A DNA stretch of 64,000 nt from Flavobacterium fontis (GCF_900129405.1 NZ_FQVQ01000004.1:179886-243885), one strand, 5' to 3'; shown: positions 51,928 through 60,915, numbered from the stretch's first letter. Made by a program: numbers and translations. Notes: generated by a model from the letters alone, not told the origin.

Positions 51928-53903
51928 TTAACCTGTAATTTGATCGTTTTTTGTTGGGTTTCCGATTGAAGTTGTAAGATATACAAACCCGGTGCAATAC
52001 CTTCCAATGAGACGCTGCCTGAAGAGACAAGCGTATACTCCGAAATTTTCTTGCCGCTCATGTCCCATAAAATACCCTTGGTGGGTTCGGTGATGTTTTG
52101 CACCTGAATCCAATCGTTGGCAGGGTTGGGATATACCCAAAGCGACGTTGTGCTTAGGTCAGGATTTTGCAGAGCGAACGACCACGGTTGTCCAAAATTG
52201 GGACCAAAAATATAATTGGCCAATAGAGGATAGTCAATAAACGGATTGCGGTTTTGTTGCCACGTAGCGATATAATTGTTGCGGTGCATTTCAAAATCAT
52301 CGGCTGGGTCGGCTTGATTCCAGGCCAATAAAGAGGCCAAATCGCCCATCTGCCCTACGGTGCTGTCGACCGGATTGCCATTGACCAAACTGAGTCCGTT
52401 GTAGCGAACCGCCATATAAAATAAAGCCCGCGCTACATCACCGCGCCAGCTGCCTTGATTTCCCGTAGGACCATTGTAATCAGATCCGTAATCGCGATTG
52501 CTGCGCAAGGTATTTTCGGCACCGTCTTCGGCACGAATATGATGCGCATCGGCATGGCCCGCCAAGATATCATCGGGCCCTGTAGGCAACCAAATGTCGA
52601 TACCGTCGGAAAACGACGAAGTTCCGTCGGCAAATCCACCGCGCGATTGCGGCCAAATATGTTCCCGATTCCATACCCCAATATTGCTACTGCCCAATTG
52701 GTAATCGATTTTTGAACGGGGACTTTCCACATACATCATCCAAACCTGACTGCTGTTTTGGGGGTTGCGATCGGCCTCAAGGAGCATATCGGTGACATCG
52801 CCATACGAATGCGCGCGAACCACAGCAGGGTTGGCAATAATATCTTGTAACGCTTGGCGTAACGCATTGCCCGATAAGCCCTCCAAACTATCATAATATC
52901 CATTGGGAATGGCAGGCGTAACGATACCGTAAGTAGGGTTTAAAGGCGTTCCCCAAGGCGAAACGACAAAATCATTGTCATTGACCCGAACAACGATTGA
53001 ATTGTTATTGAGCACATACCCGCTGGGGACATTATTGACTTTAATCAACAATTCCTCATCCCCTTCGTTGGCCGTATCGTCAACTATAAGAATTGCGGTT
53101 GAAGCCGAAGTACTTCCTACGGGAATGGACACCGTTTGATTGCCACTGTAATCGAGAAGGGTAAAATTGCCATTAACGAGTACAAAATTGATAATCAAAT
53201 TGGATCCTGTCACCGCGGTATTGGTGGTAAATGTAACCTGCAGGGTTTGTCCTTCGGTGATAGGAGAAGGCGCAGCGGTAATCGTGATTCCATTTAGTAT
53301 GATTCCACTGCCGTCGTTGTTGACCCCAGGGGTGGGTGTTGTCACCGAAAAAGTGCCATTGCTATTGCGTTGCATGGACTGATTGGCCGCATTTTGCGTT
53401 TGATTTTCATTGACACAAACCGTCAATCCAAGGGCTGTCATCAGAGCCGATGGTTGCGTGGTGGCCGCATTAGAATACGCCAAGGCATCAATTAAGTTGG
53501 AGGTTGTCGCCAACGAATTCAGCGGAAAATCAGAGGCATTGGCTTGATATATGGCCACCACATCGGGGCCGTTTTGTATCGTTGCATTGGGAATAATAAA
53601 GACAGGTGCGGGCGTTACTTGGGCGTTCCCCAGTAGCAGCAAACCATTGATATCACTTGTGAGACCATCAAGATCAATGGCATAATAACTGGCATTTTGA
53701 GCGCCAGAACCCCCGTTGAAAAACACCAAACAGTACCCATCCAAAGGCATGTTGGGCGTGGCTGTTTTCAATTCGATAAATTCGCGGGTGTCGGTCCCAG
53801 GCGTATCGGCGTCCAATTCGTTAATTACGATTTGGCCATGCAAAGCGGTTAAGCTACTGAAAAACAGTAACCCCATCCAAAAACGGTATGTCATATTCGT
53901 CAA
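51924..53903 (-). CDS. Secreted endonuclease I family nuclease with lamin-tail, Calx-beta and T9SS domains
   Basis: The 659-residue protein has a signal peptide (MTYRFWMGLLFFSSLTALHG), a lamin-tail domain (IVINELDADTPGTDTREFIE), a Calx-beta-like region around residues 200-315, an endonuclease I domain at about 320-560 with catalytic His in WNREHIWPQSRGG, and a T9SS type A sorting domain at the end (VYPNPANDWIQVQ ... ILQLQSETQQKTIKLQV). It should be exported through T9SS and digest extracellular DNA for phosphate or nitrogen. Confidence 0.9.
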   Translation of the reverse strand: MTNMTYRFWMGLLFFSSLTALHGQIVINELDADTPGTDTREFIELKTATPNMPLDGYCLVFFNGGSGAQNASYYAIDLDGLTSDINGLLLLGNAQVTPAPVFIIPNATIQNGPDVVAIYQANASDFPLNSLATTSNLIDALAYSNAATTQPSALMTALGLTVCVNENQTQNAANQSMQRNSNGTFSVTTPTPGVNNDGSGIILNGITITAAPSPITEGQTLQVTFTTNTAVTGSNLIINFVLVNGNFTLLDYSGNQTVSIPVGSTSASTAILIVDDTANEGDEELLIKVNNVPSGYVLNNNSIVVRVNDNDFVVSPWGTPLNPTYGIVTPAIPNGYYDSLEGLSGNALRQALQDIIANPAVVRAHSYGDVTDMLLEADRNPQNSSQVWMMYVESPRSKIDYQLGSSNIGVWNREHIWPQSRGGFADGTSSFSDGIDIWLPTGPDDILAGHADAHHIRAEDGAENTLRSNRDYGSDYNGPTGNQGSWRGDVARALFYMAVRYNGLSLVNGNPVDSTVGQMGDLASLLAWNQADPADDFEMHRNNYIATWQQNRNPFIDYPLLANYIFGPNFGQPWSFALQNPDLSTTSLWVYPNPANDWIQVQNITEPTKGILWDMSGKKISEYTLVSSGSVSLEGIAPGLYILQLQSETQQKTIKLQVN

Positions 53904-53986
53904 ATTCTGTAAAACAAAGGTAAACTGAATTTTTAGAATACGGGGTTAATTCATTCTTAAATCCGATGAAAACCAATTAATAAATG

Positions 53987-53994
53987 TACTTTTG
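53987..53994 (+). promoter_or_regulatory. -7 box for the TlpA-like lipoprotein gene
   Basis: TACTTTTG matches TAnnTTTG and ends 23 bases before the ATG at 54018. Confidence 0.55.
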
Positions 53995-54017
53995 TGTTCA
54001 AATTTAAGAGAATAACA

Positions 54018-55160
54018 ATGAAGAGATTTTATTTTGCTTTACTAGTTTCTAGCCTGTTCATCGGTTGCCAATCGCCTGATAAGTACACGATTGAAGGAGA
54101 TTTAGGAAAAGAAAATGATGGAAAAAAAGTGTATTTACGATTTGAAAATCAGCTTGGTGTATTAAAAGATGTCGATTCTTGTGAAATCAAGGATGGAAAA
54201 TTTGAATTTGTGGGCAAAGCTACCTATTTGGACATTTTCACGGTGTCAGCGGATGACTTAAATATGGCGATGAACATCATTTTGGAGCCGGGCACTATCT
54301 CCATAAAATTTGCCAAAAAACCGGGAGATAAACCACAAATTGGAGGTACCCCCTACAACGATCAATTACAAGCTTTTAATGAAAAATATTTGAAGTTTGA
54401 TGAAGACATTTTCAACTTTCAGAAGAAAAACTTTGATCTGTTTAAAAAGGCCCAAAAGGAAAACGATTCGGTAACGATGAAAAAATTGTTTGCGGGTGTA
54501 ACGGCCATTAATACGAAGAAGTTTGATTTTTTCAGAAACTACCCCGCGAAGAATCCGACCCATTTTATGTCGGTTATTTTAATCCAACAACGCTTGTTTT
54601 CGGGTGACACCTCTTTTGTAGCTTTACGGGATGCCTACAAAAAACTGGATCCTAAATTGAAGGAAACGCGTATTGGAAAGCAAATCGAAGAACGTTTGAA
54701 AAGCATGGAAAATACACGCCTTAAAAATCAAAAAGGGACTTCATCTCCAGCGGTGAAAGCCCAAGACTTTTCGGCTAAAAATCCAGACGGGAAGACCATT
54801 TCACTGAAAGAAAGCATGGGTAAAGTAACCCTGGTTGATTTTTGGGCTTCGTGGTGTCCGCCTTGCCGTAAGGAGAATCCCAATGTGGTGAAAATGTACC
54901 AAGCGCTACAACCCAAAGGACTAGCGATTATTGGGGTTTCGCTCGATACGTCGGCGGAGGCATGGAAAAAAGCCATAGCGCAAGATGGGTTGACATGGCC
55001 TCAAATTTCGAATTTAAAAGGATGGAAAGATCCGATTGCCTTACAGTACAAGGTCGAGGAAATTCCCACCACATTGGTATTGGATGCGCAGGGAAACATC
55101 GTTGCGCGCGGCCTAACGGGAGAAGCCCTTCGTGCCAAAATTGAATCCTTGCTACCCTAA
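54018..55160 (+). CDS. TlpA-like thioredoxin-fold lipoprotein with DUF4369 domain
   Basis: The 380-residue product starts MKRFYFALLVSSLFIGC, with a lipobox Cys. Residues about 20-130 form a DUF4369 beta domain (TIEGDLGKENDGKKVYLRFE). A helical linker follows, then a thioredoxin-fold domain with VDFWASWCPPCRKENPNVVK; the CPPC pair is the redox site. It is likely a periplasm-facing thiol-disulfide reductase. The in-frame ATG at 53994 lies on the -7 box and is rejected as start. Confidence 0.88.
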   Translation: MKRFYFALLVSSLFIGCQSPDKYTIEGDLGKENDGKKVYLRFENQLGVLKDVDSCEIKDGKFEFVGKATYLDIFTVSADDLNMAMNIILEPGTISIKFAKKPGDKPQIGGTPYNDQLQAFNEKYLKFDEDIFNFQKKNFDLFKKAQKENDSVTMKKLFAGVTAINTKKFDFFRNYPAKNPTHFMSVILIQQRLFSGDTSFVALRDAYKKLDPKLKETRIGKQIEERLKSMENTRLKNQKGTSSPAVKAQDFSAKNPDGKTISLKESMGKVTLVDFWASWCPPCRKENPNVVKMYQALQPKGLAIIGVSLDTSAEAWKKAIAQDGLTWPQISNLKGWKDPIALQYKVEEIPTTLVLDAQGNIVARGLTGEALRAKIESLLP

Positions 55161-55228
55161 CCGATTTTAGGAAACCCCTTAGAAATCAAACCCCTAAAAT
55201 CCACCCCAAAATAAAAAGCATAAAAACG

Positions 55229-55259
55229 TTTGGATAGGTTCAAACAGTTGCTATATTTG
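55229..55259 (+). promoter_or_regulatory. Promoter of tRNA-Tyr
   Basis: TTTG at 55229-55232, a 19-base spacer and TATATTTG at 55252-55259 give a full consensus promoter 13 bp before the tRNA. Confidence 0.82.
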
Positions 55260-55272
55260 CAACCGCTAAGGA

Positions 55273-55355
55273 GGGGAGATACTCAAGCGGCCAACGAGGG
55301 CAGACTGTAAATCTGCTGGTTTTCACCTTCGCAGGTTCGAATCCTGCTCTCCCCA
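55273..55355 (+). tRNA. tRNA-Tyr (anticodon GTA)
   Basis: This is a class II tRNA of 83 bases. GGGGAGA pairs with TCTCCCC in the acceptor stem, the anticodon loop is CTGTAAA, a long variable arm follows, and the T-arm is GCAGGTTCGAATCCTGC. It marks the left edge of the repeat-rich accessory stretch that holds the NACHT gene. Confidence 0.96.
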
Positions 55356-55361
55356 CGAATA

Positions 55362-55422
55362 AATAAAACCTCAAAAAAAAATCGCCAAGTTTACTTGAGC
55401 GATTTTTTTTGAGGTTTTATTT
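55362..55422 (+). terminator. Long hairpin terminator after tRNA-Tyr
   Basis: ATAAAACCTC...ATCGC at left pairs with GCGAT...GAGGTTTTAT at right, giving a stem of about 22 bp with A-run against T-run. It starts about 7 bp after the tRNA. Confidence 0.8.
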
Positions 55423-55457
55423 TCAGCGCGTAGCGCTCAGGATGGGCGTTAGTGTTC

Positions 55458-55610
55458 AGTCAACAGTCAACAGTGTTCAGTCAACAGTAATCAGTGTTTA
55501 GCAGTCAGCGGTCAGCAATTAGCAATTCGCTTTCTTACTTCCTAAAGCAAGTCTTTTTTCTTGCTTCTTTCTTCTTTTCTCTAAACCAGCTTGTCTTTTT
55601 TCTTGCTTCT
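55458..55610. repeat. 153-bp direct repeat, copy 1
   Basis: Contains AGTCAACAGT words, then GCAGTCAGCGGTCAGCAATT and a pyrimidine-rich run of TTCTTGCTTC words. Copy 2 lies exactly 240 bp further at 55698-55850 with only a few changes. No ORF of note is inside. Confidence 0.9.
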
Positions 55611-55697
55611 AGACGAGTCGTAAGTCGTTTTAGTCGTAAGTCATCAGTTATAATTTAATTTGAAATAGTAATCCTCCCCCGTTGGGGGTTGGGGGCT

Positions 55698-55850
55698 AGT
55701 CAACAGTTGTCAGTGTTCAGTCAATAGCAATCAGGGTTTAGCAGTCAGCGGTCAGCAATTAGCAATTCGCTTTCTTACTTCCCAAATCATGTCTTTTCTC
55801 TTGCTTCTTTCTTCTTTTCTCTAAACCAGCTTGTCTTTTTTCTTGCTTCT
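55698..55850. repeat. 153-bp direct repeat, copy 2
   Basis: Near-identical to 55458-55610. The 87 bp between the copies hold GTCGTAAGTC words and a GGGGGTTGGGGG stretch. The whole gap 55423-56095 shows no gene. Confidence 0.9.
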
Positions 55851-55940
55851 TTCTTCTTTCCTCTAACTAGAAGTTTGATTTTCTAAAGCCACGCGAGGGG
55901 ATTGAGTTTGGGGTGTTTAATTTCGAGGGAGAAGCGGGTA

Positions 55941-56076
55941 TGTTGCACACGGATTGTAAATCCGCGCGATCGGGTTTGAGTTTGGGGAATTTTATTGCGG
56001 GGGGAGCTGTTATGTTGCGCACGGATTGCACCCGAGGCTTTAGCCGAACAGACGAAGTAAATCCGCGCGATCGGGT
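55941..56076. repeat. Two copies of a GGATT-AAATCCGCGCGATCGGGT repeat
   Basis: The words GTTGCACACGGATTG, TAAATCCGCGCGATCGGGT occur first as one block near 55941-55975, and again with a 30-bp insert (CACCCGAGGCTTTAGCCGAA) near 56013-56076. Similar words are frequent in Flavobacteriaceae intergenic DNA. It adjoins the left inverted repeat of the NACHT unit. Confidence 0.75.
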
Positions 56077-56077
56077 A

Positions 56078-56098
56078 AATACTGTTAGTGGCAGTTTA
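56078..56098 (+). repeat. Left inverted repeat of the NACHT unit
   Basis: AATACTGTTAGTGGCAGTTTA is matched in reverse complement at 57924-57943 with one indel and one mismatch. It contains the stop codon of the NACHT gene. Confidence 0.75.
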
Positions 56099-57871
56099 AA
56101 AAAGAGATATAATTTCATTATCACTTTTATTTTCACTAATTAAAAAATTATTCAATTCTGTTTTTATTTTTTCAAGCTTTGGAATAAATTTTTTCATAAA
56201 AGGCTTAATTTCTTGCATGGCCAATTTTTCACGTCTTTCATCCATATGTTTTTCTCGTTCTTCTTCCGTCATTTTGTTAATGTCCTTATCGCCACGATAC
56301 TTGCTATAGCATTCTGAAAAGTAATGATAAGCTTCATTAAGTTCATTTGATTTCAATATGTAATTAAATGAATCAAATAAACTTCTTAACGTTATAAAAT
56401 TATCTATGATTAAGTTTTTATCGGTTTCATCGACATTTATTTCGGTAATATATTTTTCGAAATATGGAATTAATGCATATTGTATCACACTTTTTTCATC
56501 AAGTTCCGATAATAGGAGATAAAAATTGTCCTGATAAGTTTGTCTGTATTTTTTCTTATCTGTTAAAGATGATATTATTTTACTAAATATTATTTTTTTA
56601 TTTTCCTCATTTAATGAGTATATATAAATTGCAGCAAAATACTCTTGTAATGAACGGTGAGGAAAAGTATATTCAGTTCCTTCCTTATTTAAAATACCGA
56701 TAGCAATTTGTAAATCACTTATAAGTTTGTCATTATCAAATGAAATTCCTTTCTTTTTTTCTTTTATTAGTGCTAGTTTTTCTTCTAAATATATGCTACT
56801 AAATATAAATTTTTCATCAAAATAGGATAAAAAGGAAAATAGCTTTAAAACTTCAACAAATTGTTCTTTACTCAATCCGCTTTGCTTTTCTCTAACAAAA
56901 GCTAGTTTTGACATACTATCATGAACGGAATAAAGAGCGTCAAATACTTGACTATAAAATTCACTTCTTTTTTGTGGTATACTAGAGTAAGATTGAAAAG
57001 TCAATATAAACATTGAAAGTAATAAAGGGTTACTTAAAAAACTCTTATATGATATATTTTCTTGATTATTGACTGCTTCAATAATTTTTTCGCATAATTC
57101 ATATTCTTCCTTTGGGATTTGTTTTTTGATAAATTGATTTATATCATCGTCTGAAAGTTCACAAACTTCAAAATTGTGAAATAAGGGCAGTAACTCGATG
57201 TCAGTGTAAGGTCTTGATGTCAGCAGGTAATTATTCCGATTATAAACCTGAACCAATTCATCAATTTCTTTGGTAATTTTTTCTTTTTTTGTTGAAGTAA
57301 TTTCATCGTAACCATCGAGAAAAATTATAAAATCACCAGAGCTCATTAGGCGTTCTATTATTCTATCACTTGTGGCTAACTTATTTAATTTAAAAATTCT
57401 CTCACGTATAAATTCAATTACACTTCCATCAAAATCATTCATATATCTTAATTCCACTTTAATTGGAATTTTATAATCACTGTCTATTGAATTCAAAAAA
57501 AGGTATTTTACGATGGTACTTTTCCCGCTTCCAGCGTTACCAATTAAAGTTATAAGCTTATTTTTTGAAAACAACTCCTTGACAGAATTGGTTGGAATTC
57601 TTTTGGAGTTTGGTCTTGTGTGTGATGGTCTATATTTTTTTCCACAAGGAGAAATAAATAATGGTTGGTAAAACTCTTTTAGGTTTTTTGGTTGGACTCT
57701 ATGTAAGAGTGTTTTTGTGCTGGAATTTCTACCATACTCCTCAATTTGATATTCAAGAATATTATTTTCAAGTAGATGTTTAATTTCTTCGCCAAACTCC
57801 GCTGCAACTTTGTCAAAAAAGGGATTTAATTTTTCTCCAACAAACTTCGCAATAATTGCTGTTAAAACCAT
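56096..57871 (-). CDS. NACHT-domain NTPase, candidate anti-phage NLR-like protein
   Basis: The 591-residue protein has an N-terminal helical region (about 1-100), a NACHT P-loop NTPase with Walker A GNAGSGKSTIVKYLF, Walker B FIIFLDGYDEI and a sensor-like LLTSRPYTD, then helical domains and TFPHRSLQEYFAAIY, a motif that ends the NACHT module in this family. The last 100 residues are charged and helical, and no leucine-rich repeats are present. Stand-alone bacterial NACHT proteins are known anti-phage defence sensors. The gene is visibly more AT-rich than its neighbours, has no operon partner, and sits between tRNA-Tyr, repeats and inverted repeats, all signs of transfer. The defence role is inferred. 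Confidence 0.85.
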   Translation of the reverse strand: MVLTAIIAKFVGEKLNPFFDKVAAEFGEEIKHLLENNILEYQIEEYGRNSSTKTLLHRVQPKNLKEFYQPLFISPCGKKYRPSHTRPNSKRIPTNSVKELFSKNKLITLIGNAGSGKSTIVKYLFLNSIDSDYKIPIKVELRYMNDFDGSVIEFIRERIFKLNKLATSDRIIERLMSSGDFIIFLDGYDEITSTKKEKITKEIDELVQVYNRNNYLLTSRPYTDIELLPLFHNFEVCELSDDDINQFIKKQIPKEEYELCEKIIEAVNNQENISYKSFLSNPLLLSMFILTFQSYSSIPQKRSEFYSQVFDALYSVHDSMSKLAFVREKQSGLSKEQFVEVLKLFSFLSYFDEKFIFSSIYLEEKLALIKEKKKGISFDNDKLISDLQIAIGILNKEGTEYTFPHRSLQEYFAAIYIYSLNEENKKIIFSKIISSLTDKKKYRQTYQDNFYLLLSELDEKSVIQYALIPYFEKYITEINVDETDKNLIIDNFITLRSLFDSFNYILKSNELNEAYHYFSECYSKYRGDKDINKMTEEEREKHMDERREKLAMQEIKPFMKKFIPKLEKIKTELNNFLISENKSDNEIISLF

Positions 57872-57923
57872 ATTGTAAATTTTTAATTAATTTTATTGTA
57901 ATATGTTAAAAGATAGGCGTTGT

Positions 57924-57943
57924 GTAAATTGCCACTAACGTAT
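57924..57943 (-). repeat. Right inverted repeat of the NACHT unit
   Basis: On the plus strand TAAATTGCCACTAACGTATT is the reverse complement, with one mismatch and one indel, of 56078-56098. It lies 53 bp upstream of the NACHT start codon. A promoter-like TATCTTTT on the minus strand lies between. Confidence 0.75.
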
Positions 57944-58030
57944 TGCTAAGAACTTCAATATAATACTTACCCACCCAAAAATAAAAAATAATACGACACC
58001 TCACCCCAGGGTTTTTACCCGTTTTGCAGA

Positions 58031-58092
58031 GTATTTTTCCGTTGGGGTAAGGTATTTTTCCGCGGGGTTGAGGGTATTTTTCTGGAGGGCTT
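58031..58092. repeat. Three tandem 21-22 bp repeats
   Basis: GTATTTTTCCG words start at 58031, 58052 and 58074, separated by G-rich words (TTGGGGTAAG, CGGGGTTGAG). On the minus strand two units can encode PAEKYLT and PTEKYSA heptapeptides, but the 22-bp unit breaks the frame. It lies in the 355-bp gap between the NACHT gene and the beta-glucosidase, which otherwise has only a terminator. Confidence 0.75.
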
Positions 58093-58134
58093 GAAAGACA
58101 AGGGGTTCCACTCGGGGTTGCGGTAGGGCAAGGG

Positions 58135-58161
58135 GCAAAAAAACGGCGCTGGGTCGCGCCG
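58135..58161 (-). terminator. Terminator of the beta-glucosidase gene
   Basis: On the minus strand ACGGCGC and GCGCCGT pair around a 5-base loop, followed by seven T. It lies 66 bp after the stop codon. Confidence 0.85.
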
Positions 58162-58226
58162 TGGGCTTTATTTGTAAAAGTGTTCTTACGGGAAATTGGG
58201 GTGTGCTGCGCGAGTTCAGGGTACTG

Positions 58227-60509
58227 TTATTGGAGTTCAAACCGCACTTCTTGCCCCTTTTCGGAGTCGGTGCCTATAAACAGGGAAAAGGTTCCGGGTT
58301 CGACTACATAAGTTCCTGTGGTATCATAAAACCCTAGTTCAGCATCGGTTAACGAAAACTTTACGGTTTGGGTTTCTCCGGGCGCTAAGGTGACTTTTTG
58401 AAAACCTTTCAACTCTTTTACAGGACGTGCGATACGGGCATAATGGTCGTGAAGATACAATTGCACCACTTCCGAACCGGCGTAGTTCCCCGTATTGGTA
58501 ATCGAAACTTGAACTTCAACAGGTTCGCCTTGAACATAGGTCGCTTTGGAAAGCACGGGTTTACCATAAGCAAATGTGGTGTAACTGAGACCGAATCCAA
58601 AAGGCCATTGCGGGGTATTTTCACTATCACTGTAATGCGACCAAAAGACATTATTCTCACTATTGGTGGGACGGCCCGTTGAAAAATGATTATAATAGAT
58701 AGGACACTGACCTACATTTCGTGGAAAAGACATGGGTAATTTCCCCGAGGGATTATAATCTCCGTACAGTACTTGGGCAATAGCATTCCCCGATTCGGTG
58801 CCCAAATGCCATGCTTCTACAATGGCAGGAATATGTTCGGCAGCCCAAGGTAGAGCTAGAGGGCGCCCGTTTTGTAAAACCAGCACAATATTGGCATTGA
58901 CCGCATAAATCGCTTCCAATAATTGCTGTTGCACGCCCGGTAAATCGAGAGAGGTACGACTGCGGGCTTCGCCACTTTGCAAGCCATGTTCACCCAACAC
59001 CATAACCACTACATCGGCGTCTTTGGCCACTTGAATCGCCTTTTCAAAGCCTCTCGTATCGGAAGTATTAAACACCAATTCATCAACAAAGGTGGTTTTG
59101 CCCATCGTGAGCGGAGCCCCTTCGGCATAGGTCAATTGATTTCCTGTATACTTTTGCATGCCCTCCCAAACCGATACCGCCGAAAGATCATCAGCGGCAA
59201 TACGCCAACTCCCGAGCGGACTGGTTTTGTCGGCCGCCAACGGACCTATGAGTGCGATGCGTTGTCCCTCTTTTTTTAAGGGTAAAAGACGCTTGTCATT
59301 TTTTAACAAAACAACCGACTTTTTAGCCATATCGAGTGCTTTTGCGCGTTGCGTCGCACTTCCGATCGTTGCTTTTTCTCTTTTGGAATCACAATACCGG
59401 TAAGGATCATCGAACAAGCCCAATTCAAATTTCACCCGTAAAATGCGACGTACTGCATCGTCTACCCATTTTTGTTCCACCTTACCTTCTTGCACCAAGC
59501 GTACCAGTTCGGCCACATACAAATGGGATTCCATATCCATATCGGCACCCGCTTCAACAGCCAACTTTGAGGCGGCGGCACCATCTTTGGCATATCCATG
59601 TGTAATCATTTCACGAATAGAGGCCCAATCGGTTATGACAAATCCATCAAATTGCCATTTCCCTTTCAAAATGTCCCGTTGCAAAAAAGAATTACCCGTT
59701 GCTGGAATTCCGTTGAGTAGGTTGAAGGCATTCATAAAGGTGCGGACACCCGCTTTTTTTGCTGCTTCAAAGGGAGGTAAAACCGTATTATACAGGGTTG
59801 CTGTTCCTATATCTACCGTATTGTATTCTTTACCCGCTTCTACAAAACCATAGCCCGCAAAATGTTTGGCACAAGCGGCTATTGTATTGTTTTTGCTTAA
59901 ATCATCACGGGTTTCGCCTTGAAAACCTTGTACGCGGGCCATTGCAATTTTACTTCCTAAAAAAGGATCTTCTCCAGCCCCTTCCATTACCCTTCCCCAA
60001 CGTGCGTCACGAGAAATATCAACATTGGGGCCGAAAGTCCAAGTAATCCCCGCGGCACTTGCTTCATCAGCCGCCATTTGAGCCGAGGCTTTGATCGCTT
60101 CCATGTCCCAACTCGCCGCTTCCGCCAAGGGAATAGGACTGATGGTTTTGTACCCGTGAATGAGGTCAAAACCAATAATCAAGGGTATGCCCAAGCGGGT
60201 TTCTTCAATAGCTATTTTTTGAACGGCACGCACTTGATCAACCCCACGAACGTTGAGCATGGAGCCTACCCAACCCTTTTTTAAATGTTCATACTTACGC
60301 TGCGCATCGCCTCCCGAGGGAGCAGGTCCAGTGACTTCCCAAAATCCATTGTATTGATTCATTTGTCCCACCTTTTCTTCCAAGGTCATTCGTTTCAAAA
60401 GATCTTCGATGCGTTGCTCCACAGAAAGGATGGGTTTCGATGGTTTTTTGGGTTGTGCTTGGGCTAAGGTTAAGGTGGCAAAAGCAAGGATTCTAAGTAG
60501 TGATTTCAT
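58227..60509 (-). CDS. bglX: Secreted GH3 beta-glucosidase (BglX-like)
   Basis: The 760-residue protein has a signal peptide (MKSLLRILAFATLTLAQAQ), a GH3 barrel with nucleophile Asp in GFVITDWASIREM, the GH3 C-terminal domain with likely acid/base Glu in LQSGEARSRTSLDLPG, and a fibronectin type III-like end domain (VSITNTGNYAGSEVVQLYL). Order and length match periplasmic BglX. It hydrolyses beta-linked glucosides. It has its own terminator and no visible polysaccharide-locus partners. Confidence 0.92.
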   Translation of the reverse strand: MKSLLRILAFATLTLAQAQPKKPSKPILSVEQRIEDLLKRMTLEEKVGQMNQYNGFWEVTGPAPSGGDAQRKYEHLKKGWVGSMLNVRGVDQVRAVQKIAIEETRLGIPLIIGFDLIHGYKTISPIPLAEAASWDMEAIKASAQMAADEASAAGITWTFGPNVDISRDARWGRVMEGAGEDPFLGSKIAMARVQGFQGETRDDLSKNNTIAACAKHFAGYGFVEAGKEYNTVDIGTATLYNTVLPPFEAAKKAGVRTFMNAFNLLNGIPATGNSFLQRDILKGKWQFDGFVITDWASIREMITHGYAKDGAAASKLAVEAGADMDMESHLYVAELVRLVQEGKVEQKWVDDAVRRILRVKFELGLFDDPYRYCDSKREKATIGSATQRAKALDMAKKSVVLLKNDKRLLPLKKEGQRIALIGPLAADKTSPLGSWRIAADDLSAVSVWEGMQKYTGNQLTYAEGAPLTMGKTTFVDELVFNTSDTRGFEKAIQVAKDADVVVMVLGEHGLQSGEARSRTSLDLPGVQQQLLEAIYAVNANIVLVLQNGRPLALPWAAEHIPAIVEAWHLGTESGNAIAQVLYGDYNPSGKLPMSFPRNVGQCPIYYNHFSTGRPTNSENNVFWSHYSDSENTPQWPFGFGLSYTTFAYGKPVLSKATYVQGEPVEVQVSITNTGNYAGSEVVQLYLHDHYARIARPVKELKGFQKVTLAPGETQTVKFSLTDAELGFYDTTGTYVVEPGTFSLFIGTDSEKGQEVRFELQ

Positions 60510-60619
60510 AGTTTTTTTCAGTGATAAAAGAGGATGCGGGTAGGTGCGGCTCGTTAAAAAGCGGTACTTGTTTACCCTTTTCCCTAAAAAAAATTGGGGT
60601 TATAAAGGAATTACTTCGT

Positions 60620-60814
60620 TTACAAACAGTACGTTTCATACGGATACGAATGTACTAAACTTTTCACCAATTGAAACGGATTGGGCAAAACATAAGGAGT
60701 AAACAAATACCTTTCACTTTGTTTATTTTGGGAAAAATGGTAAACGCAATAATAACAACGGCGGGTTTCTGAAAGTGGAAAGTGACCCTTTGTATACAAT
60801 ACAAAATTCTTCAT
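60620..60814 (-). CDS. Small hypothetical ORF (64 codons), doubtful
   Basis: The ORF begins MKNFVLYTKGHFPLSETRRC and is rich in Tyr. No -7 box lies before it and I know no homologue. It is the only candidate in the 438-bp gap 60510-60947, which is otherwise empty apart from the adhesin promoter. Confidence 0.22.
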   Translation of the reverse strand: MKNFVLYTKGHFPLSETRRCYYCVYHFSQNKQSERYLFTPYVLPNPFQLVKSLVHSYPYETYCL

Positions 60815-60915
60815 TTATTTCGAGTCAGCGATTAGGGTTAATAAGGGTTCAACTGTTATAGGAATAACTAATAAAAATTTAAACTACATCCCAAGGGCTA
60901 CGGCATTATTTTATG

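Noticed and set aside
55861..56143. 76-codon plus-strand ORF at 55913-56143
   Set aside because: It runs through repeat words and into the antisense of the NACHT gene end; no support as a gene.
58001..58240. 79-codon minus-strand ORF between the NACHT gene and bglX
   Set aside because: It spans the bglX terminator and the 21-bp repeat, overlaps the bglX end, and has low-complexity Pro/Thr composition.
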